28,413 nt of DNA, taken from a virus. Each line of letters starts with the position of its first letter. Positions within the stretch are counted from its first letter, which is position 1. The position numbers were made by a program, and so were the translations under genes. The stretch lies in IMG/VR virus record IMGVR_UViG_3300043788_000045, positions 1-28,413 of that record; one strand, written 5' to 3'. A model generated the notes under the pieces. The model had not been told where the DNA came from. It did no database searches and saw nothing but the letters and a program-made list of their open reading frames with translations. Shown one piece after another: positions 1-8,783 of this stretch.

Positions 1-1785
1 AGAGGTGACAGCGGCCGTGCTCTTCCAGGTGCCGCCCAGCAGACCATTGAATACACCCGTGCTGGCAGATGTGTCCTCGCGCAGCCATTCGCCTCTCACC
101 ACTTTGTTGAAAACGGTGCCGGAGTAATTCTGAATAATGATCGACACGCAGGCCGGCTGATTGGCGATGGAATTGCTCGGAATGGGTGTGGGCCACGCCA
201 TCGAAGTGGCTGCAAACCCAGAGCTTCCTGTGGCGGTTCCGTTACCTTCGGTATACGAAAACAGCCAATCATAATGAGCCGCGGTGTCTCCGTTTAGCTG
301 CAGCTCAAGTGTCGGATTGGTATTCACGGATGCTGCGCAGACCACTCGCAAAATAAGGTTGCGGTATGTAGTGGGAATGCCACTGAACGTGATGGTTCCG
401 CTCGGGCTGCTCACGATTTGTTCGGCAATCTTGATCACTGCAGACCCATAGCTGGTCTGGTTTATCATGACGATGGAGTCACCTTCCGGACCCATATCGC
501 CCTCCATTCCGGGTGGCCCGGCTGGTCCCTGCGATCCAGTAGCGCCAGCAGATCCTGCAGCACCTGTCGCGCCCACCTGGCCTGACGGGCCAGGCGGTCC
601 AGACTCGCCTTCAAGGCCGTCATCACCAGGGAACCCGGGCGGTCCGGCCGGACCGGTTGCACCAGATGGACCAGTTGGGCCAACCATGCCAGGAGGGCCC
701 TGATCGCCGTTCTCGCCGTCCTCGCCTGGCATTCCTGGCGGCCCCATGGCCCCAGAAGCCCCTGTGGCGCCAGCTGCGCCGGGCGGACCGGGAATGGGCT
801 GTCCATCCTCCCCGCGCTCGCCGTCCTCCCCAGGGATGCCAGGGGGGCCTTGGACGCCCTGGAAGCCCTGCGGCCCAGTCGGACCAGTCGGTCCGCCAGG
901 AGTGCCAGCCGGCCCAGGAGGCCCAATGGCTCCTTCTTCCCCTGGCTCACCATCTTGACCCGCCTGTCCAGGCGGACCCTGCGGACCGGTTCCGCCCACC
1001 CCTCCAACAACGATGGCCTGCACAAGGCCATCTCCAGTATCCACCAGCCACTGCACGGTATCGCTGTCGGCGAACATGCCTGCGGCCGCGATTCGCGCGC
1101 GCTGATCGAAGCCGGCTGTCGAGTACTGGTCGCCCCACCCGTAGTCCAAGAAGTCCAGGGCGGCCTGTACGTTGGTGGAGCTGTACAGAGTCAGGTTGTC
1201 GTCGAACGTCACGCCAGCTGCACTGGTGGCGCCGAACGTCGTCAGTGTTCCGCCAGACAACTCTAGGCCGGCGCCCACGATGATCTCGGTCGGGTTGCCG
1301 CTATCATCTGTGCCGAACAGCACGTCAGGATCGCCAACAGCCAGCTGACTGACCTTGATGCCACCGGGCACATAGTTCCATGTCAGCACGCCACCGGTGT
1401 TTGATGGCGCGATGGTTGCGGTGGCCTCGCTTGCTGCGGCGACCGCGGCAACCGCGGCGGCCGGGCTGAACGGTGCCGGCGCGCCTTCGATCTGGCTGTA
1501 GTTGATCTCCAAGTCTGCTTCGTACTGCTGGACGGCACCCAGCGGAACCTGGGACGGATCGATCTCACCGGTGATCTGGCTGAACGGCCATTCGGCTGTG
1601 GGGTCTGGCGGGAACGTCGCCGGCTTGCCGGTGATGTTGTCCCAGCTGACCGTGGCAACCGGCACAGTGGAGCTGGCCTTCTTGGCTGCGAACAGTTGGA
1701 TCTGGTCGGTGAGCATGCGCAGCTTTTGCGCGCGCACCGGCTCAGACTCGCCTGTCTTGAACTGGATGTCAGCGAATGCGGTCAT
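1..1785 (-). CDS. Collagen-like tail fibre protein (3' end cut by window)
   Basis: The reading frame is open from the ATG to the left edge, about 595 codons without a stop, so the C-terminus is missing. Residues 1-260 are a non-repetitive N-terminal part, probably for virion attachment. Residues of about 265-432 are Gly-X-Y triplets (GPQ, GPP, GED, GAT and so on), some 50 triplets with two breaks: one extra Gly after GTP, and a GQPIP insert. After the collagen stretch comes a beta-rich domain with the signature [15 protein letters not shown] followed by [13 protein letters not shown], a pattern I associate with receptor-binding-type C-terminal domains of phage fibres. The start codon overlaps the stop of the nozzle gene as TAATG, with a GGGAAG-type ribosome site. 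Collagen-like repeats are known to trimerise in phage fibres; that role is inferred here. Reverse-frame ORFs in this area are shadows of the repeat. Confidence 0.88.
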   Translation of the reverse strand, partial: MTAFADIQFKTGESEPVRAQKLRMLTDQIQLFAAKKASSTVPVATVSWDNITGKPATFPPDPTAEWPFSQITGEIDPSQVPLGAVQQYEADLEINYSQIEGAPAPFSPAAAVAAVAAASEATATIAPSNTGGVLTWNYVPGGIKVSQLAVGDPDVLFGTDDSGNPTEIIVGAGLELSGGTLTTFGATSAAGVTFDDNLTLYSSTNVQAALDFLDYGWGDQYSTAGFDQRARIAAAGMFADSDTVQWLVDTGDGLVQAIVVGGVGGTGPQGPPGQAGQDGEPGEEGAIGPPGPAGTPGGPTGPTGPQGFQGVQGPPGIPGEDGERGEDGQPIPGPPGAAGATGASGAMGPPGMPGEDGENGDQGPPGMVGPTGPSGATGPAGPPGFPGDDGLEGESGPPGPSGQVGATGAAGSAGATGSQGPAGPPGMEGDMGPEGDSIVMINQTSYGSAVIKIAEQIVSSPSGTITFSGIPTTYRNLILRVVCAASVNTNPTLELQLNGDTAAHYDWLFSYTEGNGTATGSSGFAATSMAWPTPIPSNSIANQPACVSIIIQNYSGTVFNKVVRGEWLREDTSASTGVFNGLLGGTWKSTAAVTS

Positions 1786-3947
1786 TACCGCTTCCCGTCT
1801 ACTTTGATGTAGAACGTGTAGGTCCCCGCCCTCCATGCGGTCGCAACTACTGGGCTCACGCTACCGAACGTCAGGCGCACCGCCATCTGTCGGCCGCGCG
1901 CGCGGACGCCGGTGAACTCATCGCCCGGGTTGATGCCGTACGGGCCCTTGATCCAGTAGTTGGTTTCCTGCGGGCGGCGCTTCGTCTTCAGGTACATGTC
2001 GATGCGGCCCTGCAGGTACTTGTTGTCCGCGATCACCTTCCACACGTAGTACTGCTGATCGCCGCTCACCGTCTGCATGGTGCCGGTGTCGAACGCGCCC
2101 ATCTCAAAGTCGCCTGACTCCAAGTATCCGACCATGGGAGAGCCTGCCGCCATGATGCCGTTCTCATGTGTGAAGAGGTCGCCACTAGAATCAATTGCGA
2201 TGGGATATCCGTAGGTCAGCGTGCGTTTCAAGGCTGCCGTGCGCACCCGCTGTCCGTAGTACCAGTACTTCTGCGTCGGGTTGAAGACCACGAAGCTGTC
2301 GTTCTCGGTGCCGGTGGCGCTGGTGAAGTCCCACCACACCTCGCCGAACACGTCGTTGTAGCTGCAGAACACCTTGTCGGCTGCCGCCAGATTGATGCCG
2401 AAGCCAACACCTTCAGCCTGTGCCTCTGGGTCGAAGATCTTCGTCCACACATCAGAAAGGATTTCCTGCGGGATAGAGTCATACATCATGAACTTGTCGC
2501 GGCACATCCAATACGCCGTACCATTCACGTCGGTGCCAGCGTTTGGACCTATGATCGGATTGCTGTCGCCAACCTGGCGGATACTGTAGACGTTCTCGTC
2601 GCCCGTGGGCTGCATGATCTGCTGACCAACGTCAGTGTGGATAAGGATGCCGTTGGTAACAAAGTGTCCAGTCAGGATCTTGTTGCCGCCAGACAGCGCC
2701 TGCTCATAGACCTCATTCGAAGCCGTGGAAGTGAAGTTGGTGAAGTCCCCGTCATCCGAGGTGCGCACGTTCATCGGATCCGGCGCCAGTGTGTCGCTGG
2801 GCTGCGCGCCCAGGCAGATCAGCTGGCGGTTCTGTTGGCTGACCAGGATGCGTTGGTTGCTAGACGGCGCGGTGGGCACCAGCACGGCTGGACTCAGCGG
2901 ACCCAGGCTGCGCTGCCAGAAGTACACGGGGCCGCCATTGTAGGAAGCCAGCAAGTCCTCGCCATACGGCGTCAGGCTCCAGATGCGCAGCGGCTTGACC
3001 ATCGTGGATGTCAGCACCGCGATCACTGTGATATGAAAGCCTGAACCGGTTCCACCAAGGTTAGCATTGCTCGCGCTCAGCACATCGCCGACCACATATC
3101 CAGTGCCTGGCGTAGTGATGGTGACAGCCGTTACCACGCCGCCCGTGACCACGATGGTGGCGACAGCTCCGGTCCCGCTGCCACCGGTCAGCGGTACGCC
3201 GGTGTAGGTGTGAGTGCCGCCGCTGTCGTAGCCGCTGCCACCGACCAGGTTGCCCAGCGTCTGGATCTGACCGCTGCCGCGCGGTGTGCCCCAAGTCCCT
3301 GTGCCCCACGTGCTGACGCCCCAGCCGTACCAGAAGCCGGAGTCTGCGCCGCCGCTGACGATCTGGTACACCGCGTTGCCGCTGCCGCCGCCATTGGTAA
3401 CCGTGGAGGTAGCCGCGATGCCGGTGTTGATCACGTAGGAGCTGTTGGAGTTGACCTGCTGGATCTGGTACTCGCCATTCAGGGTCAATCCGCCCACGGT
3501 GGCGAAGCCGTTGTAGGTGACGTAGTCGCCCGTGCTGGCGCCGTGTCCGGCATCGAACACAGTGACAAGGTCAGATCCGCTTTCGGTTGAGAACGGATTG
3601 GTCAGCCCGATCTGCCGGCGGATTGGCGTGATGTCGTACAGCGTGCCGTTGTTGATCAGGAAGAGCTTGGAATTGGTGCCGATGGCGATCCACACCTGAC
3701 CATCCAGGCTGGCCCACTCGATCACGTTGCGCGCCACGCCCAGGATGTTGCCGCCACTCAACATCTCCTGCACCCAGCCACCAAGGGTCTGCGGCAGACC
3801 GTTGTGGAAGCGGATGTTGTTGCCGTCCTTCCAGCGGCCCTGCGCTCCGGCACCGCGATCCGTGGCCTCAGTGAAGAGCCCGGGCGAGAACGTCGGGAGC
3901 CGCGGGCTCGGGACTACGTCGATCTGTTTGGGCTGGGTGATTGGCAT
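1785..3947 (-). CDS. Tail nozzle-like (tail tubular B / P22 gp10-type) protein, 720 aa
   Basis: This large virion protein starts with a segment typical of short-tail phage hub proteins: [14 protein letters not shown], then LGGWVQ, an arginine-containing strand (GVARNVIEW), [11 protein letters not shown] and a YDITPIRR motif. These resemble the blade repeats of the nozzle beta-propeller that closes podovirus tails. Between about residues 220 and 310 a module is inserted with the patterns [19 protein letters not shown] and [12 protein letters not shown], a Gly-rich beta module common in phage tail proteins. The remainder is beta-rich and ends with [11 protein letters not shown]. It lies between two fibre genes and starts 26 bases after the upstream stop. 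There is no good Shine-Dalgarno sequence; a palindrome occupies the place instead. The call rests on N-terminal motifs and context, not on a search. Confidence 0.75.
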   Translation of the reverse strand: MPITQPKQIDVVPSPRLPTFSPGLFTEATDRGAGAQGRWKDGNNIRFHNGLPQTLGGWVQEMLSGGNILGVARNVIEWASLDGQVWIAIGTNSKLFLINNGTLYDITPIRRQIGLTNPFSTESGSDLVTVFDAGHGASTGDYVTYNGFATVGGLTLNGEYQIQQVNSNSSYVINTGIAATSTVTNGGGSGNAVYQIVSGGADSGFWYGWGVSTWGTGTWGTPRGSGQIQTLGNLVGGSGYDSGGTHTYTGVPLTGGSGTGAVATIVVTGGVVTAVTITTPGTGYVVGDVLSASNANLGGTGSGFHITVIAVLTSTMVKPLRIWSLTPYGEDLLASYNGGPVYFWQRSLGPLSPAVLVPTAPSSNQRILVSQQNRQLICLGAQPSDTLAPDPMNVRTSDDGDFTNFTSTASNEVYEQALSGGNKILTGHFVTNGILIHTDVGQQIMQPTGDENVYSIRQVGDSNPIIGPNAGTDVNGTAYWMCRDKFMMYDSIPQEILSDVWTKIFDPEAQAEGVGFGINLAAADKVFCSYNDVFGEVWWDFTSATGTENDSFVVFNPTQKYWYYGQRVRTAALKRTLTYGYPIAIDSSGDLFTHENGIMAAGSPMVGYLESGDFEMGAFDTGTMQTVSGDQQYYVWKVIADNKYLQGRIDMYLKTKRRPQETNYWIKGPYGINPGDEFTGVRARGRQMAVRLTFGSVSPVVATAWRAGTYTFYIKVDGKR

Positions 3948-3952
3948 GGCGT

Positions 3953-3976
3953 GTACTCGACACTATTGTCGACTAC
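3953..3976 (-). promoter_or_regulatory. Palindrome at the fibre/nozzle junction
   Basis: Directly upstream of the nozzle ATG is a palindrome with arms TCGACA and TGTCGA around the loop ATAG, extended by GTA and TAC after one G-G mismatch. It overlaps the TAG stop of the preceding fibre gene. No purine-rich ribosome site is visible between it and the ATG. It may be an RNA hairpin affecting translation or processing, or a protein-binding site; the sequence alone cannot tell. Confidence 0.5.
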
Positions 3977-5619
3977 GAGACATTTCCCATCACATGCGGT
4001 GCGCCAGCACCGCTCACGAAGTTGATCGTCCCGGAGTTGAGGTTGATCGCCTTGCCAGCTGCTCCAGCGTTTCCAGGCGGGGGAGCCGCCGTGCCAATCG
4101 TATGCGTAGCCGCAACGCCGTTTGTGCCACTTGCGCCCCATGTGCCCCCAGCTCCGCCAGCCGCGCCGCTGCCGCCGCCACCGCTATTGCCGCTACCGCC
4201 AGTACCAGCCGCGCCGCCTGGACCACTGCCTCCAGTGACACCACGAGCGCCGCTGGTGTCGGCGCCATAAGCGTTACCGTTGCCCTTCTGGCCGCCGATG
4301 CCGCCGCCCGCGCCGCCGCCACCACCGCCGCCGCTTCCCGAGGAGCCGGCCGCGTTGCCAGATGCGCCACCACCACCGCCGCCGCCTCCGCCGCCCCAGA
4401 TGAAGCCGTTGGCGTTCGTGATGTTGAACGTGACGCCTGATCCAGGCCCCTTGATGGCCGGACCGCCTGGCTCCCCGTCCCCGCCGCCAGTCGCGTACGG
4501 CGCTGAGTTGCCAGAGCTGAGTGTGACCGCCGCGCTTGCACCACTGCCGCCCTCGCCACCGTGACCCAGGATGTATCCCAGGTTGATCAGGTTCACGGTC
4601 GAGCCGCTGGAGAAGCCGGTGAAGTCCAGGGCCGGAGTCGAAGTGCTGGTGGACGTGCAAGTAACGCCAGCCGCGATGGTGATGTTGTAGGTGCCAACCG
4701 CGGCAGGACTGCCAAGCAGCTGCCAGACATTGGTATCCACAAGGCTGCCAACAATGGTCACCGAGGTGACAGCGGCATTGCTGAAGTTGGTGTCAGCGGT
4801 GCCCAACCATTCGGACTGGCTGGCGTTGTACTTGATCTTGAAGATGTTTACGTGCCCAGCGGTTTGATCGAGCACTGGCGCTCCGCCCTGGAACGTGATG
4901 TTGCTAGGGAACGTGAAGGTGTGACTGCCGGCGCCGTCCTGGATCACCCACAGCTCTACCTCCTGACCATCTACCGGGTTGGTGATGTCAAGCGTGCGAT
5001 TGCCGCTGATGGTGACCTGGAAGTTGTTGCCCTTGGTAGCGTCTAGCGTCACGGTAGCCGCATCCGCCAGCGTCACGAACGCATAAGCCTGTCCGCCTGC
5101 CCAGAACTGCTGCACCGTCACAGTGTCGGTCGGCGGATTGCTGTACTGCTGCACCAACTGCGCATAGTCAGCCGCCGGCACGCCACCTAGGCTGGTGGCA
5201 TTCGTAGAGCCCTGCGCAGCCACGTAGATCACGTTGGTGCCGTCGCAATACATGGCAGTGCACGAACCCTGCTCTGTGGTCACACCAGTGGCACCGGCAG
5301 CCCCGGTGATCACCGTGATGGTGAAGTCTCCACTCGTCTGGTCTCGGATCAGATAGTCCTTCGTGCGCTGCGGAAGGATCAGCTGGATGTCTGCGCTCAA
5401 TGTGCCGGTGATGTTCACGCAGCGGCAGCGCGCCTGGTCTGCCGCATACTCTGTGTCGGTCAGCGTGATATTCACATCTGTGGCAACCACGGAAGTCTGG
5501 CCAGCAATGGCGCTTTCCACGAGCTGCCAGTTGGTGTTGGTGTTGTCGCCCCAGCTGTTCTCATCCTCACCATCAGCCATAAGCTGGAGAAGCAATAGGG
5601 TCGAAGGGGAGCTGGGCAT
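3973..5619 (-). CDS. Glycine-rich tail fibre / adhesin-like protein, 548 aa
   Basis: The first ~340 residues are beta-rich. A tail-protein-like N-terminus (ADGEDENSWGDNTNTNW) resembles fibre proteins that begin with LMADGEN-WG-N-N motifs. From about residue 350 to 525 the protein is extremely Gly-rich, with runs of up to eleven glycines and GSGG, GAGG and GGTGG patterns. It ends with a short beta module (GKAINLNSGTINF) that resembles the ends of some phage tip and fibre proteins. Such Gly-rich regions can form polyglycine-II bundles in phage adhesins; that is inference. An AAAGGA ribosome site stands 8 bases before the ATG. An extended -10 box and a hairpin lie in the 78-base gap upstream, so it may have its own promoter. 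Expected location: virion tail tip or side fibre. Confidence 0.78.
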   Translation of the reverse strand: MPSSPSTLLLLQLMADGEDENSWGDNTNTNWQLVESAIAGQTSVVATDVNITLTDTEYAADQARCRCVNITGTLSADIQLILPQRTKDYLIRDQTSGDFTITVITGAAGATGVTTEQGSCTAMYCDGTNVIYVAAQGSTNATSLGGVPAADYAQLVQQYSNPPTDTVTVQQFWAGGQAYAFVTLADAATVTLDATKGNNFQVTISGNRTLDITNPVDGQEVELWVIQDGAGSHTFTFPSNITFQGGAPVLDQTAGHVNIFKIKYNASQSEWLGTADTNFSNAAVTSVTIVGSLVDTNVWQLLGSPAAVGTYNITIAAGVTCTSTSTSTPALDFTGFSSGSTVNLINLGYILGHGGEGGSGASAAVTLSSGNSAPYATGGGDGEPGGPAIKGPGSGVTFNITNANGFIWGGGGGGGGGGASGNAAGSSGSGGGGGGGAGGGIGGQKGNGNAYGADTSGARGVTGGSGPGGAAGTGGSGNSGGGGSGAAGGAGGTWGASGTNGVAATHTIGTAAPPPGNAGAAGKAINLNSGTINFVSGAGAPHVMGNVS

Positions 5620-5647
5620 CGGCTGTGTCCTTTATGTAGATACATTG

Positions 5648-5692
5648 GCCGTCTAGGCGGCCTTGATTGCATCCGTGGCGAGCATTATACCA
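5648..5692 (-). promoter_or_regulatory. Extended -10 promoter candidate and leader hairpin before the Gly-rich fibre
   Basis: On the minus strand TGGTATAAT (5692-5684) is a perfect extended -10 element (TGn plus TATAAT). No -35 match is found 17 bases upstream. Downstream, an imperfect palindrome GGCCG-CCTAGA-CGGCC (5663-5648) would lie in the leader RNA before the fibre start. The element lies just after the TAG stop of the adaptor gene. Similar TGGTATNNT boxes occur at 26666 and 9674. Confidence 0.5.
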
Positions 5693-5697
5693 GGACC

Positions 5698-6396
5698 CTA
5701 GAGGGTGTTGGCTGGCCCTTCCGCATTGCTCGGGCGCTGGATATCAGCCATCTGAATGTGGTCTGTACTCAGCACTCGACGCAGCTTGCTGGTCTCGGTC
5801 TTAGCCGTCGGCAGCTGGATGTCGAACTCGCGCTTGGCTACAGCCCATCGGTCGTCGTTCTTCAAGAAGCGCTCAGCCACCATCAGACACTGCAGGAACA
5901 GGATGTCGGCGTAGTTCGTTGACAGCCAACTGGTACCAGTCGGCAGGTCGCTCGACAGCTCATCAGGGCGCTGGATGCACTGCAGGTTCATGGTGCCAGT
6001 GAAATTGGGGGTCGGTGCGATCAGCCACGTCAGCGTGTCGTTCTCGCAGTACCAGCGCGGGCTGCCCAGCACGGGATTGGTCATCGAACCGTTCACGGCA
6101 CGGATCCAGTCCGGATGGGCGCGAATCAGCTGCTGCGTGACCAGGTTGTTGTTCGGATCATCGTAGTACATCTCCTCCAGGCTTATGATGCCCAGGGGCT
6201 TTTCCAGCTCATTGCTGTTGGCGGTGATGGCCGCGACGTTGTTGGCCTCGAAGATCTGCAGCCCAAACTCTCGTACCAGCTGGTCCTCGCCCTCGCTGAT
6301 GATGTTGGGGAGCGCCGCAACGAACTCTGGGTCATCTGTTTCGGGCCACTGCTGCAATGCCGTTGCCAGGGTTGCGTATGTGTATTGCAAGCTCAT
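5698..6396 (-). CDS. Head-tail adaptor-like protein, 232 aa
   Basis: It has the layout of phage adaptor / gp6-type connector proteins. An N-terminal helical part contains LPNIISEGEDQLVREF, where an acidic helix leads to an Arg. A beta-rich middle follows, with SPRWYCENDTLTWLIAPTPNFTG, and then the helical end PTGTSWLSTNYADILFLQCLMVAERFLK. In this family the tW..nypd.ll..clveA..fl pattern is typical. It would form a ring between portal and tail, or between connector and nozzle. The start follows the upstream stop by 8 bases, with AGGTGA as ribosome site. A second adaptor-like protein of the same length lies at 8085-8783, so their division of labour is unclear. Confidence 0.65.
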   Translation of the reverse strand: MSLQYTYATLATALQQWPETDDPEFVAALPNIISEGEDQLVREFGLQIFEANNVAAITANSNELEKPLGIISLEEMYYDDPNNNLVTQQLIRAHPDWIRAVNGSMTNPVLGSPRWYCENDTLTWLIAPTPNFTGTMNLQCIQRPDELSSDLPTGTSWLSTNYADILFLQCLMVAERFLKNDDRWAVAKREFDIQLPTAKTETSKLRRVLSTDHIQMADIQRPSNAEGPANTL

Positions 6397-6404
6397 CTGA
6401 TCAC

Positions 6405-8081
6405 CTAGCTATAGGTCGTCACCACGACGACTCCTGGACCGCCATTTCCACCGTTGCCGCTGAGGCTGTTCGGTGAGAATTCCACACCGCCAGCGCCACC
6501 AGTTGCGCCACCAGCGCCATATCCTTCTCCGGCTCCGCCATTGCCACCGCCGGACTGGAAGTCATTCGTGCCACCACCACCACCGCCGCCGCCACCGCCG
6601 ACGATCTTGCCGAGCGCGGCAGCCGAACCATTCGAACCTGGGGATCCTGATGTTACACCACCGGCTCCTCCGGCTCCGCCTGTGCCGCCATTTGCGCAAG
6701 ATCCGCCATTACCACCGGTGATGCCAGGGTTAGATCCACCCTGCGCACGGCCCCCTGAGCCGCCGCCGGGTCCTGCGTTAGTAGTGCTTGAGCCATTCGG
6801 TGTTGCCAGTCCGGAATTCTGAGAATGACCGCCTTCGCCACCGGTCTCCTGAGTTGCACTGCCAATCAGTCCCGTACTGCTGATAAGAGTCGTTGTGCCG
6901 CCCAATCCGCCCTGCACGCCATCAGGAGTAACCCCACCACCGTTTGCCTGAATAAATCCAGAGAAGACTGAGTTTCCTCCAGCCGTACCAAGGATTGGGC
7001 TGCCAGTATTTGGAAGAGAGATTCCGCCAATACCCTGAGAACCAACAACTACCGATACGTTGGATGGAATGGCCGACGCATGGTAGGTGGCTGCAATGTA
7101 TCCGCCGCCGCCAGCACCTGGCCACCAGTTTCCATCTGCGCAGCGCGCGCCGCTTCCCCCGGCGCCAGCTCCTATTGCCACGGCGCTCACTATCTGGGCA
7201 CTGGATGGCTTGGAGTAGTTTCCGTTTGCTGTGAATACCTGTGTGACGACCACGGGCGCGGTAACGGTGTTCGAAGGAACAGAGTTGGCTCCCACGAACT
7301 CAGCAACGATGTAGTACTCGTAGGTATTCAGGAAGCTGGTAGCGGTGGTGTCGATGTAGCTGCTCTGCGTGCCAGCCTGGGTCGTAAGCACCGAGAACGC
7401 GCCACCGTTTACGGATCGCGAGATGACAAAGTTCTGTACGCTGGCCGTCCAACCAGAAGGCATTTCCCATGACAGGTCAACCTGATTGGTGCTGTAGTTG
7501 TACTGGCCGGACAGTGTGGGAGGAGGCGGCTGCGTAAAGATGCTAAGCACATTCGAGTTTGGGCTCAGCCTCTTGTCAACTGCCTGTGACACGACGTAGT
7601 AAGCATAGGTATTGCCTGGAAGAACTTCATCGTCTGCATAGGTGGTTGGTGTTGCCACCGGCTGCACCTGATTGTTGGGAAATTCCAGGTCAACCTCATA
7701 AGGAACGCTGGCGATTAACACCGCCGGGCCGCCATTTACTTGCCTGTAGATGAAGTACTCGTTGATCAGGTCTGCGTCATCAAAGCTATTCGTCCACGAC
7801 AAATCGATGACATTGGTGGTCGCGTAATCACCACTTAGGGTTGGGGCCAGCGGTCCTGGGTATTGATCTGGCGCCGGGATCAGCGGCGGGAAGCCCTCGG
7901 CCCGCGGCTCAGCCGGATAGCGCTGCGGCTGATCCGGGTCGTGGCAATAGCAGCACACCAAGAGGCCCTTGATGTAGTCGTCCTCGGTCAGCTCCGTGCG
8001 CAGGTATTTCCACCCGCACCTTTGACAGTAGCCGGTCTGCTGGATGTAGCCCTGGCCCTTCTTGCCCAGGTAGAGCGTCAT
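6405..8081 (-). CDS. Zinc-ribbon, FnIII and glycine-rich virion protein, 558 aa
   Basis: Three parts are visible. Residues 1-75 hold a zinc-ribbon-like knuckle pair, C19-x2-C22 and C43-x2-C46, followed by a Pro-rich linker. Residues of about 78-184 and 187-280 are two fibronectin type III-like domains (IDLSWTNSF with EYFIYRQVNGG; VDLSWEMPSG with NFVISRSVNGG). Residues 285-558 form a Gly-rich region that starts with VFTANGNYSKPSSAQ and ends GNGGPGVVVVTTYS, as in phage Gly-rich fibre domains. FnIII and Gly-rich parts point to a virion surface or adhesin role. The zinc knuckle at the N-terminus of a fibre is odd and looks like a small separate protein fused on. It sits between the two adaptor genes, 3 bases after the upstream stop. 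Confidence 0.75.
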   Translation of the reverse strand: MTLYLGKKGQGYIQQTGYCQRCGWKYLRTELTEDDYIKGLLVCCYCHDPDQPQRYPAEPRAEGFPPLIPAPDQYPGPLAPTLSGDYATTNVIDLSWTNSFDDADLINEYFIYRQVNGGPAVLIASVPYEVDLEFPNNQVQPVATPTTYADDEVLPGNTYAYYVVSQAVDKRLSPNSNVLSIFTQPPPPTLSGQYNYSTNQVDLSWEMPSGWTASVQNFVISRSVNGGAFSVLTTQAGTQSSYIDTTATSFLNTYEYYIVAEFVGANSVPSNTVTAPVVVTQVFTANGNYSKPSSAQIVSAVAIGAGAGGSGARCADGNWWPGAGGGGYIAATYHASAIPSNVSVVVGSQGIGGISLPNTGSPILGTAGGNSVFSGFIQANGGGVTPDGVQGGLGGTTTLISSTGLIGSATQETGGEGGHSQNSGLATPNGSSTTNAGPGGGSGGRAQGGSNPGITGGNGGSCANGGTGGAGGAGGVTSGSPGSNGSAAALGKIVGGGGGGGGGGTNDFQSGGGNGGAGEGYGAGGATGGAGGVEFSPNSLSGNGGNGGPGVVVVTTYS

Positions 8082-8084
8082 TGG

Positions 8085-8783
8085 CTACCGCCATCCGCGG
8101 CGGCCGCGGGCTGAGACGCGGAATCGAGCCGGCGCCCGCTCGCGATCAGCTTCACGCGCAGCGGTGAAAGACATTGCAGCCACGTTCTCCATGTTGTTCT
8201 GCTGCACGGCTTGCGGGTTGAACTTGCGGGCCACGCGCAGCGCGACGATGTCGCAGAACGCATCCAGCCACTCGGTGCTGATCGGTAGCGTCTCTGTGAT
8301 AGCGGTGATGACTTCGGGGCTGCGAATCATCCACTGCCGCATGACATCGGTGCTGTTCTCCGGCACCGGCCACAGGTACATGGTGCGCGCGCTGCCAGCG
8401 TAGGCGCCACTGGCATCCCAGAACGCTTCGCTGGTCGCGCCGGTGTCGGCCTTGTTTGGGATGTCCTCGTAGTCCCAGCGGCTGATGGCCAGCACCGGGA
8501 TGTCGACTCCAGCGCGGCGCCGCGTCATCGTGAACGGATACAGATACTGAGCCGGAAACACATAGCTCGCCTGGCCCTGCACAACCGTATATTCGTAGAA
8601 CGCCAGCTCGTACTGCTTGGCGCCCAAGTTGTTGAGCTGCTGCATCGCGAAGTTCGCGCTGCGCAACGCCGACTCGATCTTGTCGTAGCTGGCATTCGCC
8701 GGATCGATGAGAGCGCGCTCGAAGCACTCTCGCAGGATGTCTGCGCCGAGCGGATTCCAGCCGAACTGGCCAGAGGTGCTCAT
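8085..8783 (-). CDS. Head-tail connector / tail tubular A-like protein, 232 aa
   Basis: The ATG at 8783 forms a TAATG overlap with the upstream stop; a longer frame upstream is not needed. The sequence fits connector proteins of the tail tubular A / P22 gp4 type: an N-terminal helix (ADILRECFERALI, then LRSANFAMQQLNNLG), then YTVVQGQASYVFPAQY, a beta region with ARTMYLWPVPENST, and the helical end LPISTEWLDAFCDIVALRVARKFN. The y.lP.....i.lwP.P...........lP......l....A motif order is characteristic of this group. It would dock on the portal ring. The basic C-terminus (RVSARGRRGWR) may contact DNA or a partner. Confidence 0.68.
   Translation of the reverse strand: MSTSGQFGWNPLGADILRECFERALIDPANASYDKIESALRSANFAMQQLNNLGAKQYELAFYEYTVVQGQASYVFPAQYLYPFTMTRRRAGVDIPVLAISRWDYEDIPNKADTGATSEAFWDASGAYAGSARTMYLWPVPENSTDVMRQWMIRSPEVITAITETLPISTEWLDAFCDIVALRVARKFNPQAVQQNNMENVAAMSFTAAREADRERAPARFRVSARGRRGWR

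Noticed and set aside
465-1266. Several ORFs in other frames and on the plus strand across the collagen region
   Set aside because: They are frame shadows of the Gly-X-Y repeat: low-complexity Pro/Arg/Ala products, no ribosome sites. The minus-strand fibre frame is open across the entire region.
2166-3044. 292-codon plus-strand ORF opposite the nozzle gene
   Set aside because: It lies antisense to a gene with clear virion motifs, has no promoter or ribosome site, and would be the only plus-strand gene.
4014-4660. Repeat-rich GC stretches in the fibre genes, checked as CRISPR or tandem repeats
   Set aside because: The repetition is codon-level (Gly/Ala/Ser) and irregular; no constant repeat-spacer pattern exists.
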